Shown here: one piece after another, positions 22,604 to 31,329 of the stretch | Numbering within the stretch: the first letter of the stretch is position 1 | Layout: each line of letters begins with the position of its first letter | Notes under the pieces: model-generated | The model's input: the letters and a program-made list of their open reading frames with translations, nothing else | Databases searched by the model: none | Told to the model about the DNA's origin: nothing | Position numbers and translations under genes: made by a program | NCBI RefSeq assembly: GCF_003574655.1 | Contig: NZ_QNUM01000001.1 | Span: 496,001-560,000 of the forward strand | DNA length: 64,000 bases | Reading direction: 5' to 3' | Source of the DNA: Cohaesibacter haloalkalitolerans | GTDB lineage: Bacteria; Pseudomonadota; Alphaproteobacteria; Rhizobiales; Cohaesibacteraceae

Positions 22604-24709
22604 ATGTCGGAACAATTCGTTGGAGGGGCTTATCAATTCGGCTCACCGAAAGAGGTGTCGCCATATCCAGGGCAACGGTCTCCATCGCGGTTGGTCAGTC
22701 TGAGGATCGGGACGCGGATCTATTCCGGCTTTGCGATTGTTCTGTGCTTGCTGGCTGGCCTGGCGATCTATGGAACGCTCCAACTTTCGGGGTTGGAAGA
22801 TCGTGTGATCTTCTACGGTGACAAGGCAGGGGACGCACTGCTGGTTGAAGAAATGCAGAAAGCGATTGTCGATGTGCAGTTGGCCGCGAGAGAATATGTC
22901 GGCACGGTAACCCCGGATGCCTCCAAGGCCTCTGAACGCGAGTATAATACCTCTTTCGACATCATGCAGGGGCTGATGGTTACGGCGCGAGGTGAGCTTC
23001 AGAAGCCCGACCGTGTTGCCATGCTCAACAAAATCGAAAGCAGTCTTGATACCTACAATGCGGGTTTCACTGAAATCACCAAGTTGAAAGAGCAATCGCA
23101 CCACCTGCTCTATGACATTCTCGCGCCAATTGGCGACATTATCACCGGCGCCTTGTCCGAAGTCCATGACGCAGCCTATTCGAACAGTCAGCTGCCCCTT
23201 CTTTCCAAGGTGGGGGAAGCACAGGAGAGCCTGCTTTTGGCACGATTGTCAGTGATGAAGGTCTGGGCAGATGGAACCAAAGAAGCGGCTTCCAAGGTGG
23301 AGCAGAATCTGGGTGACCTGGAAAATCAGCTGATCCAGATGCGTGGGGCCGGTCTGGGTGACCAGCTTCAGTTCAAGCTGGAAATGGCCATCAAGAATGC
23401 CGCGCTCTATCATTCCTCGTTTCAGAAACTGTTCGATGCGCTTGAAGAAAAGGAACGCATCCGCGCCGAGACCCTCGACGACCGTGCCTCGGAGATCATG
23501 AAAACGGCAAGCGCCATTACCGCGTCTGCCAAGGCCGAGGAAGCCGCGACCCGGCAGCAGGTCAATCAGCAGATTGATGGCTTAAGGGTGATGATCATGA
23601 CTGTTGGCGTGCTGGCGGTCGCTGCAGGGTTGATTGGCGCTTTCTTCATTGCTCGCGGCATCACAAAGCCGGTGCTCGCGCTGACGTCGATCATGGGACG
23701 CCTCGCCCATAATGATCTGGAAGTGCAGGTGACTGGCACCGAACGGGGGGATGAACTTGGGGCCATGGCTTTGGCGGTTGAGGTCTTCAAGCAGAACGCC
23801 CTTCGGGCGCGGGCACTCGAGGCCGAGCAGGAAGAACAGAAGCGGCGTGCCGAGGAAGAGAAGCGGCAGATGATGCTTGCCATGGCCGACGAATTCGATA
23901 CCCATGTCGGGATCATCGTGCAGACCGTATCTGCTGCGTCGACGGAGTTGAATTCAAGTGCGAAGTCCATGGCTGATGTCTCGGAGCGGACAGAAAAACA
24001 GGTGACGCAGGCTTCCGCTGCTTCGCAACAGACCTCTGGTAATGTTCAGACTGTTGCCTCTGCGACTGAGGAGATGACCAGCACGATTGGCGAGATCAGC
24101 GAACAGGTGTTGCAGGCCTCCAAATGTGCCCGTGACGCAGCCGGCAAGGTGACGCGGACCACCCATCAGATGGCGATGCTGGCGGAAACATCGTCCAAGA
24201 TCGGCAAGGTGGTGGAAATGATCTCCAGCATTGCCGAGCAGACCAACCTGTTGGCGCTTAATGCCACCATCGAATCCGCCCGTGCCGGAGAGGCGGGCAG
24301 GGGCTTTGCCGTGGTGGCGGGCGAGGTGAAGGCGCTTGCCGGGCAGACGGCGAAGGCAACCGAGGAAATTGCCAATCAGATCGGTGAAATCCAGAGTGCG
24401 TCCAGGGAGGCGTCTGCCTCAATGGATGAGGTCTCCCATGTCATCCAGAGTCTGGACGAGATTTCAGCGGCCATTGCCTCGGCGATGGAGGAGCAGAATG
24501 CCGCAACCAAGGAAATTTCGGGCAGCATCTTCCATGCGGCTCAGGGCACCGAGGTGGTGAACGAAAATATCGAGCAGGTCTCGAGAGCTTCGCAGGAAGC
24601 GGCTGCAGCCTCGACACAGGTCATGGGGGCTGCTGTGGAGTTGGCCAAACAGTCGGACATGCTGAAAATCGAAGTCGACAAATTCATCTATCAAATTCGT
24701 AACGGCTAG
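22604..24709 (+). CDS. Methyl-accepting chemotaxis protein, second of a tandem pair
   Basis: A 701-residue receptor with the same layout as its upstream neighbour: N-tail, TM1 (about 44-62), helical periplasmic sensor, TM2 (about 330-350), HAMP, and a cytoplasmic signalling domain with the same tip sequence ([20 protein letters not shown]). The signalling halves are very similar while the sensor halves have drifted, as expected for a duplication followed by a change in ligand. RBS GGGAGCAAGG precedes the ATG. No CheR-binding pentapeptide is seen at the end (YQIRNG). Confidence 0.93.
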   Translation: MSEQFVGGAYQFGSPKEVSPYPGQRSPSRLVSLRIGTRIYSGFAIVLCLLAGLAIYGTLQLSGLEDRVIFYGDKAGDALLVEEMQKAIVDVQLAAREYVGTVTPDASKASEREYNTSFDIMQGLMVTARGELQKPDRVAMLNKIESSLDTYNAGFTEITKLKEQSHHLLYDILAPIGDIITGALSEVHDAAYSNSQLPLLSKVGEAQESLLLARLSVMKVWADGTKEAASKVEQNLGDLENQLIQMRGAGLGDQLQFKLEMAIKNAALYHSSFQKLFDALEEKERIRAETLDDRASEIMKTASAITASAKAEEAATRQQVNQQIDGLRVMIMTVGVLAVAAGLIGAFFIARGITKPVLALTSIMGRLAHNDLEVQVTGTERGDELGAMALAVEVFKQNALRARALEAEQEEQKRRAEEEKRQMMLAMADEFDTHVGIIVQTVSAASTELNSSAKSMADVSERTEKQVTQASAASQQTSGNVQTVASATEEMTSTIGEISEQVLQASKCARDAAGKVTRTTHQMAMLAETSSKIGKVVEMISSIAEQTNLLALNATIESARAGEAGRGFAVVAGEVKALAGQTAKATEEIANQIGEIQSASREASASMDEVSHVIQSLDEISAAIASAMEEQNAATKEISGSIFHAAQGTEVVNENIEQVSRASQEAAAASTQVMGAAVELAKQSDMLKIEVDKFIYQIRNG

Positions 24710-24750
24710 CTGGTGAGCGAGCAACGATAACAAAAGTTCCCCGAACTCTC

Positions 24751-24780
24751 AGGAGGTCACATCCGGTGACCTCCTTTTTA
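24751..24780 (+). terminator. Intrinsic terminator after second chemoreceptor
   Basis: AGGAGGTCAC (24751-24760) and GTGACCTCCT (24766-24775) form a perfect ten-pair stem with a five-base loop and a T run. Confidence 0.93.
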
Positions 24781-24796
24781 TTGGTGGAGAATTGGG

Positions 24797-25300
24797 TCAG
24801 TCAGCCAGATCGGAGAAGGCATCCAGAACGGACAGGTAGACCTGACGTTTGAACGGCACGATCAGGTCGGGTGTCCTGTCAAGGCTTTCCCAACGCCAGC
24901 CTTCGAACTCCTGCGGGTGCGCGCCACCGCCCGGATTGATCACCTCGATCTCGGATTCCTCTCCCTTGAAGCGGAAAGCGAACCATCTCTGCCGCTGGCC
25001 GCGATATTTTCCGATCTTGCCAGCCTTGACGACATGATCGGGGAAATCATAGTGCAGCCACTGGGGGGCTTCCCTGATGAGGCTGACGCTCTTGATGGAG
25101 GTTTCCTCATAGAGTTCGCGCAGCGCAGCTTCCAGAGGCTCCTCGCCCTTGTCTATGCCGCCTTGTGGCATTTGCCAGGTATAGTGGCTGTCTTCCAGTT
25201 CCGAGGCGCCGAGCCGATTGCCGATCCAGACCTTGTTGTCCTTGTTGAATACGCAGATGCCGACGCAATCGCGATACGGCAGGTTTTCTTTCTCAGCCAT
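24797..25300 (-). CDS. rppH: RNA pyrophosphohydrolase (Nudix), RppH/IalA type
   Basis: It removes pyrophosphate from the 5' end of mRNAs and so starts 5'-dependent decay; the Bartonella orthologue is called invasion-associated IalA. It has 167 residues. The Nudix box begins at Gly47 and includes Glu53, Arg61-Glu62 and Glu65-Glu66, so the metal-binding glutamates are intact. The usual glycine near the end of the box is Ser68 (YEETSI). It is the last gene of the minus-strand envC-ctpA-DUF610 run, with its start 10 bases from the neighbour's stop. Confidence 0.93.
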   Translation of the reverse strand: MAEKENLPYRDCVGICVFNKDNKVWIGNRLGASELEDSHYTWQMPQGGIDKGEEPLEAALRELYEETSIKSVSLIREAPQWLHYDFPDHVVKAGKIGKYRGQRQRWFAFRFKGEESEIEVINPGGGAHPQEFEGWRWESLDRTPDLIVPFKRQVYLSVLDAFSDLAD

Positions 25301-25310
25301 CGGGGATGCC

Positions 25311-26453
25311 TTATTGCTTCAGGAGAGTGGTAACCGGAACCAGCGCAAAGCCGCGTTGACGCAGGGACTGGGTCCAGTCCGAAATGGATCTGATGGAGGT
25401 GGGGAAGGCTGAGGCGACACCAAGCGCCATGCCGCCTTCCTGAGCGATGGATTCCAGCTGGACAAGGCGGGTTTCGATGTCGGACGGGCGGCCTCGGAAA
25501 TCGATCACGAGGTCCGAACGCAGGTTCGGAATGCCCATCTTGTCCGCCGTGATGTTGAGGCGACTGCGGCCGGAGGAGCCGTTTTCGACATAGAGGAGGC
25601 CCCGGCTTTTCAACTCGCTTAGGAACTCCGAGCCAGCCAGTTCATCTGACGAAAAGCGGGCACCCATGTAGTTGATGGCACCGACATACTGTTCGAAACG
25701 ACCAAGCACCCACAGCAGGTTGGCCTTGTTCGCCTCGGGGTTGGCAGAGGTTAGCAGTGTGTGCGGGCCGGGATCATTGTTGGGATAGTCAAACGGTTCC
25801 ATTGGAACCTGAATCAGCAGTTCATGCCCCTGACTGCGGGCGCGGGTGGTCCAGCGTGACAGGCTGTTGCCATAGGGGGCGAAAGCCAGGGTGATATCGG
25901 GCGGCAACAGGGTGAGGGCTTCTTCCGTGGTGGTCTGGGAAAGACCAAGGCCGTCGATGATGATGGCGATCTTGGGTAGACCGGCGATGGCGTCCGTGTT
26001 CACCGGGCGGGCAAAGGCCTGATAGGCGGCCGTGCCATTTGCATCGGCTGACGTATTGAGGCTCGGATCGGCCGGATCCAGCACCCGGATTTCTCCGCCT
26101 GCATCATTGCCCGGATTGCTATTGAGATCATTGCTTTGCGGTATGGCGTTGGCCAGCTCGGAAGAGGCGCCTTGCTTCTGATCGTCTGGCATGGCGGTTT
26201 CCGGGATGCCCGGTTTGATGCCGGGGCGGATGGCGGCAACGCCAATGCGGGAGTTGGGGTCAACGGTTGCGTTGAGGTCAACCTCGCTGGTGGGCAGGCC
26301 ACCGTCCGGATTGTCGGCAAGAAAGATGAAGGAAGACAAACCGATTACGATGGATGCAAGCAAGGCCAGCGAGCCGAACATGAATATCCGGCTGAAGCCT
26401 GCTGCTTCCTTCTTGTCCTGGCCCAAAGGCTTGCTCAGATCACTCGCCGCCAT
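25311..26453 (-). CDS. Divergent polysaccharide deacetylase family protein (DUF610, YibQ-like)
   Basis: The protein has 380 residues. A short cytoplasmic N-tail and a single membrane anchor (about 25-47) precede a Pro/Asp-rich linker and a periplasmic domain from about residue 165 that starts KIAIIIDGLG. That domain belongs to the divergent polysaccharide deacetylase fold, with IIDGLGLS, LAFAPYG and GARFSSDE motifs. The family follows envC and ctpA in many proteobacteria and probably acts in envelope maintenance, but its substrate is not known. The start has a plausible GGAGACGGATC upstream. Confidence 0.85.
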   Translation of the reverse strand: MAASDLSKPLGQDKKEAAGFSRIFMFGSLALLASIVIGLSSFIFLADNPDGGLPTSEVDLNATVDPNSRIGVAAIRPGIKPGIPETAMPDDQKQGASSELANAIPQSNDLNSNPGNDAGGEIRVLDPADPSLNTSADANGTAAYQAFARPVNTDAIAGLPKIAIIIDGLGLSQTTTEEALTLLPPDITLAFAPYGNSLSRWTTRARSQGHELLIQVPMEPFDYPNNDPGPHTLLTSANPEANKANLLWVLGRFEQYVGAINYMGARFSSDELAGSEFLSELKSRGLLYVENGSSGRSRLNITADKMGIPNLRSDLVIDFRGRPSDIETRLVQLESIAQEGGMALGVASAFPTSIRSISDWTQSLRQRGFALVPVTTLLKQ

Positions 26454-26511
26454 GATCCGTCTCCCCGACAGAGGGTCAAGGTGGGCTTTTCAGCCCACCC
26501 TTTCCATGGTT

Positions 26512-27891
26512 CTACTTGTCTTCCCCTTTGGGAGGATAGGCGTCATTGGCAATTTCACCATGCATCAGCTTGAATGCAAACTGCAGCTGGGTGTCCTTGT
26601 CTGCTTCCGTCGGAACGTAGGATGGAGAATAGGCTTCCTTCTCATCCTTTGGCTCCGTGTTGTCCGCTGCCGGGACTTCTTCGGCGTCGGTTGCCATTTC
26701 GCCTTCCGCTTCCAGATGCCCCTTCAGAGTTGCCTCTGTGGTTGACTGCTGCGGGAACTTGTCCTTCAGGTCATCGGGCAGTTCCTGCTTGACGAAAATG
26801 TCCGGAACGATGCCCTTGGCCTGAATGGAGGTGCCCGACGGGGTGTAATAGCGAGCGGTCGTCAGGCGAATCGCACCGTTGTTGCTCAACGGGATGATGG
26901 TCTGAACCGAGCCCTTGCCGAAGGACTTTGAGCCGACGAGGGTTGCGCGGTGATGATCAGACAGTGCACCAGCAACAATTTCGGAGGCAGAAGCCGAGCC
27001 GCCGTTGATCAGCACGACCACCGGAAGGCCCTTGGCCAGATCGCCAGCGCGGGAATAGTAGCGCTTGACTTCTTCCTTGTTACGACCGCGGGTCGAGACG
27101 ATTTCGCCCTGATCAAGGAAGGTGTCGGCCACTGCGATGGACTGGTCGAGCTGGCCGCCCGGGTTGGAGCGCAGGTCGAGAATGTAGCCCTTGAGCTTGT
27201 CGGTGCCGATTTCCTTTTCAAGGCTGTCGATGGCATCGGTGAGACCGGCAAAAGCCTGCCCGTTGAACTGGGTGAGGCGGATGTAGCCGATATCGTCATA
27301 GGCCTTGAATTTGACCGACTTGAGCTTGATGATCTCGCGGGTGATTTCCACATCGAATGGCTTTTCGACGTTCTCGCGCACGATGGTCAGCTTGATTTTG
27401 GTGCCAACCTTGCCGCGCATCTTGTCGACAGCCTCGTTGAGGGTGAGGCCGCGTACCGGCTCGCCATCCAGATGGGTGATATAGTCGTCGGCCAGAATGC
27501 CGGCGGCGTGGGCTGGTGTGTCATCCATCGGCGAGATGACCTTGACGACGCCCTTGTCCATGGTGACCTGAATCCCGAGACCGCCGAATTCGCCCTGCGT
27601 TTCAACGGTCATGTCCTCGAAGCTGTCCGGAGACATGTAGCTCGAATGCGGGTCGAGAGAGGTCAGCATTCCGTTGAGTGCCGACGCAATCAGTTTGTCA
27701 TCGTCAGGGATTTCGACATACTCGCGCCGGACGCGCTCGAAAACGTCGCCAAACAGGTTGAGCTGGCGATAGGTGTCCGAACTGGCGGCATTGGCGACGC
27801 CTGTCGTCTCCCATGAGGTGACTGACAGGGTTACGACCAGCCCTGCTCCCATGAGAGCGCCGATGAGCAATAGTGAAAGTTTACGGATCAT
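26512..27891 (-). CDS. ctpA: Carboxy-terminal processing protease CtpA (S41 family)
   Basis: This periplasmic or membrane-anchored serine protease has 459 residues. It has an N-terminal signal anchor (about 5-25), a PDZ domain (about 90-170) and an S41 catalytic domain with Ser301 in GGSASASEI and Lys326 in SFGKG, the Ser-Lys dyad 25 residues apart as in the family. The start at 27891 is chosen because its ATG overlaps the stop of envC (ATGA), the pattern of coupled translation; a frame open to 27927 would overlap further. An acidic C-tail (about 395-450) is rich in Glu and Asp. Confidence 0.93.
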   Translation of the reverse strand: MIRKLSLLLIGALMGAGLVVTLSVTSWETTGVANAASSDTYRQLNLFGDVFERVRREYVEIPDDDKLIASALNGMLTSLDPHSSYMSPDSFEDMTVETQGEFGGLGIQVTMDKGVVKVISPMDDTPAHAAGILADDYITHLDGEPVRGLTLNEAVDKMRGKVGTKIKLTIVRENVEKPFDVEITREIIKLKSVKFKAYDDIGYIRLTQFNGQAFAGLTDAIDSLEKEIGTDKLKGYILDLRSNPGGQLDQSIAVADTFLDQGEIVSTRGRNKEEVKRYYSRAGDLAKGLPVVVLINGGSASASEIVAGALSDHHRATLVGSKSFGKGSVQTIIPLSNNGAIRLTTARYYTPSGTSIQAKGIVPDIFVKQELPDDLKDKFPQQSTTEATLKGHLEAEGEMATDAEEVPAADNTEPKDEKEAYSPSYVPTEADKDTQLQFAFKLMHGEIANDAYPPKGEDK

Positions 27892-29390
27892 CCGTCTGCC
27901 TTTTCCCTTAAATTTGCTGTCCACCATGGTGAAGGATCGATCGCAACACCATCTTTTCTCAATTCAATATATAGCACTGGCCGGGTCGCGTTTGCATCCA
28001 CTAGATCGCTTGAGGCCAGTTTTGTCTGTTGCATCTTTCCTACAGGCTCGTTGGCCAAAACAAAACTGCCAACTTCGGGGTATATCTCGTCCATGCCTGA
28101 CAGAACGATATGGTAGCCGTCTCCGGCGTTGATAATCAAGAGTTTACCGAAGGACCGGAAGGGCCCTGCATATACAATCCAGCCATCTGCCGGGCTCGTG
28201 ACCTGTGCGCCGATGCGCGTTGCCACGGACATGCCCTTGGTTTGGCCACCAAATCCGTCGTTCCTGCCATAGCCTTTTATGACGGCGCCATTGGCAGGTA
28301 CATGCATAAGTCCCTTCATCTTAACAAAAGGTATGGCAGGAGAAAGGCGGGCTGCATCTTTTAATGCGGCTATCTTCTGCTTTTTTGTTTCGATTTCCCG
28401 TTCAAGCGCTCTTTTCTCGGCCTCCTGGGCTTCCTTGACGGCAAATCGGGCCGCTTCGATCTCTTTTTCCATGCCATTGATCAGCTGCTCGAGCGTGCGG
28501 GCCTTGGCCGCGAGTTCGGATGTTCGCTCCTCCTCCTTGCGTGCGGCTTGCATGCTGGTCTCTTCCTGCGCCTTCTTCTTGGCGATGAGGAGGTCAAGCC
28601 GCTCCTGCTCTTCCTGCAATTTGGCAAGGTTAGTCTGAAGGGCGCCCTTTTCGTCCTCGATGTCCTTTTGCAGGCGGACCAACTCGGAAAGCTGGGTGGC
28701 CAGCGCATTGGCCTCGACCCGGATCTCTGGCACCAGCGTGGACAGCAGAATGGCGGAGCGGACGGCGTTGAGCGCCTCATTGGGCCGGATGACAAGGGCC
28801 GGCGGCGGATTGCGGCCGATCCTCTGCAGGGCAGCGAGAATTTCAGAGAGGGAATCCCGTTGCTCGGCCAGCGAAACCTTGAGTTCGGTCTGATCGGAGA
28901 ACAGCACTTTCAGGCGGTCTTCGCGCGTGGAGATGGATGCTTCCAGCGTGGTGATGCGCTCGCCTGTTGCCAGCATGTCGCTCTGGATGGTTTCGCGGTC
29001 GGATTTCAGCTGGGCGACTTCCTTGCGCAGGTCGTCCTGTTTCTGCTTGGAAAGCGCGATGCTTGCTTCGAGCTCGGTCAGCACCTCTTCCTGATCCTTG
29101 CGGGCCTTGAGCCGTGCCTCAAGGGCGCGTTCCGCCTGCAGCTCCGCTTCAGTCTTCTCGGGTTTGGCGGGCTGGTCCTCTGCATCGGAAGCGGCGGTTG
29201 CACCTTGCTGAGAGGCCTGGTCGGGGGCTGCAGCCTCTGGCGGCGAGGCGGGGGTCTCCTCGGCGGCGGTAGGGCCGAAGCCGGGCGGAAGCATCAGGGC
29301 AACGGCAAGCGCAAGGGACATGGTCTGTCCCTGCATGCCTGCTGTCTTGCCCCGTCTTTTGCCTGCGGCCCTGTCTTGCACTCGAATCAC
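27888..29390 (-). CDS. envC: EnvC-like murein hydrolase activator with degenerate LytM domain
   Basis: The protein has 500 residues with a signal peptide (about 18-43), a long coiled coil (about 80-360) and a C-terminal M23/LytM domain. The LytM metal ligands are mostly missing: the usual H...D is replaced in GRNDGFGGQTKG and only GYHIVLSGM keeps a histidine. This is the state seen in EnvC, which activates amidases at the division septum rather than cutting peptidoglycan. The Ala/Pro-rich stretch after the signal peptide is probably a flexible spacer. Gene order with ctpA is standard for the order. The exact start is uncertain. Confidence 0.85.
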   Translation of the reverse strand: MIRVQDRAAGKRRGKTAGMQGQTMSLALAVALMLPPGFGPTAAEETPASPPEAAAPDQASQQGATAASDAEDQPAKPEKTEAELQAERALEARLKARKDQEEVLTELEASIALSKQKQDDLRKEVAQLKSDRETIQSDMLATGERITTLEASISTREDRLKVLFSDQTELKVSLAEQRDSLSEILAALQRIGRNPPPALVIRPNEALNAVRSAILLSTLVPEIRVEANALATQLSELVRLQKDIEDEKGALQTNLAKLQEEQERLDLLIAKKKAQEETSMQAARKEEERTSELAAKARTLEQLINGMEKEIEAARFAVKEAQEAEKRALEREIETKKQKIAALKDAARLSPAIPFVKMKGLMHVPANGAVIKGYGRNDGFGGQTKGMSVATRIGAQVTSPADGWIVYAGPFRSFGKLLIINAGDGYHIVLSGMDEIYPEVGSFVLANEPVGKMQQTKLASSDLVDANATRPVLYIELRKDGVAIDPSPWWTANLREKADG

Positions 29391-29502
29391 CCGTTGCGCT
29401 GGTTTCCCTGCAATTTAGTGCAAGGACCGATCCGGTGGAATCGGTCTGACAGGGAAAAAGCCGCAAATAGCGATCTTTTATGTCGACTTTTGGACGGAGT
29501 GG

Positions 29503-29988
29503 TCAGCTGCGGTGGTAGGGATGGCCGGAAAGAATGGTCATGGCGCGGTAGATCTGCTCGGAAAGCAGGATGCGGGCAATCTGATGGGGCCATGTCATGG
29601 CCCCGAGCGCCAGCTTGGCGCTGGCCGCACCCAGCAGCGCCTGCCCGTGACCATCCGGGCCACCAAGACAGAAGGCCATGGCTGGCGTGCCCTGATTGCG
29701 TTCCCTGTCGATCAGTTTGGCGAAGTCTTCGCTCGACATGTTCTTGCCATGCTCATCCAGTGCAACGATGAAGGCGCCTGCGGGCAGGGCCGCGAGGGTC
29801 TGCTCGGCTTCCTGTGTCTTGCGTTCCTGGGTGTTGCGCGCCCGGCTTTCGGTAAACTCGAGAATGTCCGGCCCGTTGAGACCGAGCGCTCTGCCAGCCT
29901 TCTGTGCCCGGTCGAGGTAACGCGCGACAAGATCCGTTTCCGGACCGGCCTTCTGCCGTCCGATTGCACTGATAACAAGCTTCATCAT
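29503..29988 (-). CDS. rlmH: 23S rRNA (pseudouridine-1915-N3)-methyltransferase RlmH
   Basis: A small SPOUT-class methyltransferase that modifies pseudouridine 1915 of 23S rRNA on the 70S ribosome. It has 161 residues. The knot signature FCLGGPDGHG and the C-terminal LLSEQIYRAMTILSGHPYH are both conserved. Two consecutive ATGs (29988 and 29985) are possible starts; GGGAAGTGA lies just upstream. It follows rsfS by 75 bases, the usual pairing. Confidence 0.94.
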   Translation of the reverse strand: MMKLVISAIGRQKAGPETDLVARYLDRAQKAGRALGLNGPDILEFTESRARNTQERKTQEAEQTLAALPAGAFIVALDEHGKNMSSEDFAKLIDRERNQGTPAMAFCLGGPDGHGQALLGAASAKLALGAMTWPHQIARILLSEQIYRAMTILSGHPYHRS

Positions 29989-30063
29989 TCACTTCCCAAC
30001 GGCTTCCGCCGATCTCTGGCCGCTAGTGGCGGCCAGATGATGGAAACCGTCTGTCAGACAGGA

Positions 30064-30453
30064 TCAGAGATCGTCGTCTGTTTCCGCTGCCCACATTTTC
30101 TCGATATTGTAGAATGCGCGGACTTCCGGGCGGAAGACGTGAACGATGATGTCGCCGGTGTCGATCAGGACCCAGTCGCAGCTGGGCAGACCTTCCACGC
30201 TGGCACTGCCAAAACCGTTGTCCTTGAGGTCTCGGAGGAGACGATCAGCAACGGCACCGACATGTCTGTGGGAGCGACCGGATGTGATGACCATGTAATC
30301 GGCAAGGGCGGACTTGCCGCGCAAGTCGATAGACAGGATGTCTTCGGCCTTGGATTCATCAAGGCTGGAGAGGATCACTGCGAGGGCCTGTTCAGGATCC
30401 TTGCGACCCGAAACGAGGCGGATGGGAGACGGACCTTCAGGCATGATCTCCAT
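30064..30453 (-). CDS. rsfS: Ribosome silencing factor RsfS
   Basis: It binds ribosomal protein L14 and blocks subunit joining when nutrients are short. It has 129 residues. Conserved features include ILSIDLRGKSALADYMVI, RHVGAVADRL and the DWVLIDTGDIIVHVF core near the C-terminus. It sits between nadD and rlmH, the common bacterial arrangement. Confidence 0.93.
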   Translation of the reverse strand: MEIMPEGPSPIRLVSGRKDPEQALAVILSSLDESKAEDILSIDLRGKSALADYMVITSGRSHRHVGAVADRLLRDLKDNGFGSASVEGLPSCDWVLIDTGDIIVHVFRPEVRAFYNIEKMWAAETDDDL

Positions 30454-30617
30454 TTGTGCTGCGGTGGACAGGAATATACCTCTTGAATCAAACTGCAGAC
30501 AGTTTCTCTCCCGTTCATCGGTCCATCACGGATAGATGAACGGAAATGGACAGGCGAAAGACTGATGCTCGCATCGAATCTCCGCCCTTTAAGAATAAGT
30601 CATGCTATGTGACAATT

Positions 30618-31262
30618 TCAAGGCTCTTGCGCATTCTGCGCGCCTTGGGCTTTTGCGCTTTGCCTCAGTGCGGTGGAAGACAAGTCCGAGCGCGGACCGT
30701 GGATGAAGGTCCAAGCAGGGCATTGCGCTGTCGCGAGCGTTGCTGCCTTGTGGGAAGCGAGCCGCGCCCATGCATAATTCCGGGCTGCCAGTGCGTTAAG
30801 CGGTGACAGACTGTAGCCGGGGCGGTCCACAATGGCAACAGGGATTTTGTGCAAAATATCCTGCCAGCGTTGCCATTTGTGAAATTGCTTAAGATTGTCG
30901 GCCCCCATCAACCAGACAAAGTTGGCCTCGCGGGTGTGGGCCAGCAGCCAGTCAAGGGTTTCTGCGGTGTAGCGGGTGTTGGCCTTTGCCTCGACCCCGG
31001 TGATGTCGATCCGCGGGTGGTCCATGACGCTGGCGGTCTTGGCCAAACGGACCCCGAGCGGAGGCAGTTCTCTTATGTCTTTCAACGGGTTGCCGGGGGT
31101 GACCAGGCACCAGACCCGGTCCAGCTGCAAGCGCTTCATGGCGGTAACCGCCACATGCCGATGGCCGTTGTGCGCCGGATTGAAGCTGCCCCCGTAAAGG
31201 CCGATACGCAAGCCGGGGGTGACGGGTGGCAGATCGTTTGAATAGATGCGGGATCGTGTCAT
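30618..31262 (-). CDS. nadD: Nicotinate-nucleotide adenylyltransferase
   Basis: This enzyme makes deamido-NAD from nicotinate mononucleotide and ATP. It has 214 residues. The nucleotidyltransferase signature GLYGGSFNPAHNGH (about 20-33, HxGH being HNGH) is intact and the SSTALR motif is present near the C-terminus. The ATG at 31262 is chosen over a longer frame to 31361, which adds residues unlike the family. It lies between proA and rsfS in one minus-strand run. Confidence 0.93.
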   Translation of the reverse strand: MTRSRIYSNDLPPVTPGLRIGLYGGSFNPAHNGHRHVAVTAMKRLQLDRVWCLVTPGNPLKDIRELPPLGVRLAKTASVMDHPRIDITGVEAKANTRYTAETLDWLLAHTREANFVWLMGADNLKQFHKWQRWQDILHKIPVAIVDRPGYSLSPLNALAARNYAWARLASHKAATLATAQCPAWTFIHGPRSDLSSTALRQSAKAQGAQNAQEP

Positions 31263-31329
31263 CGCGTCAACCGGCTTGAAAAAGGGTAGGGGGGCTGGAT
31301 CTAAGCCATGTGTGGATGGAGTGTTGAAA

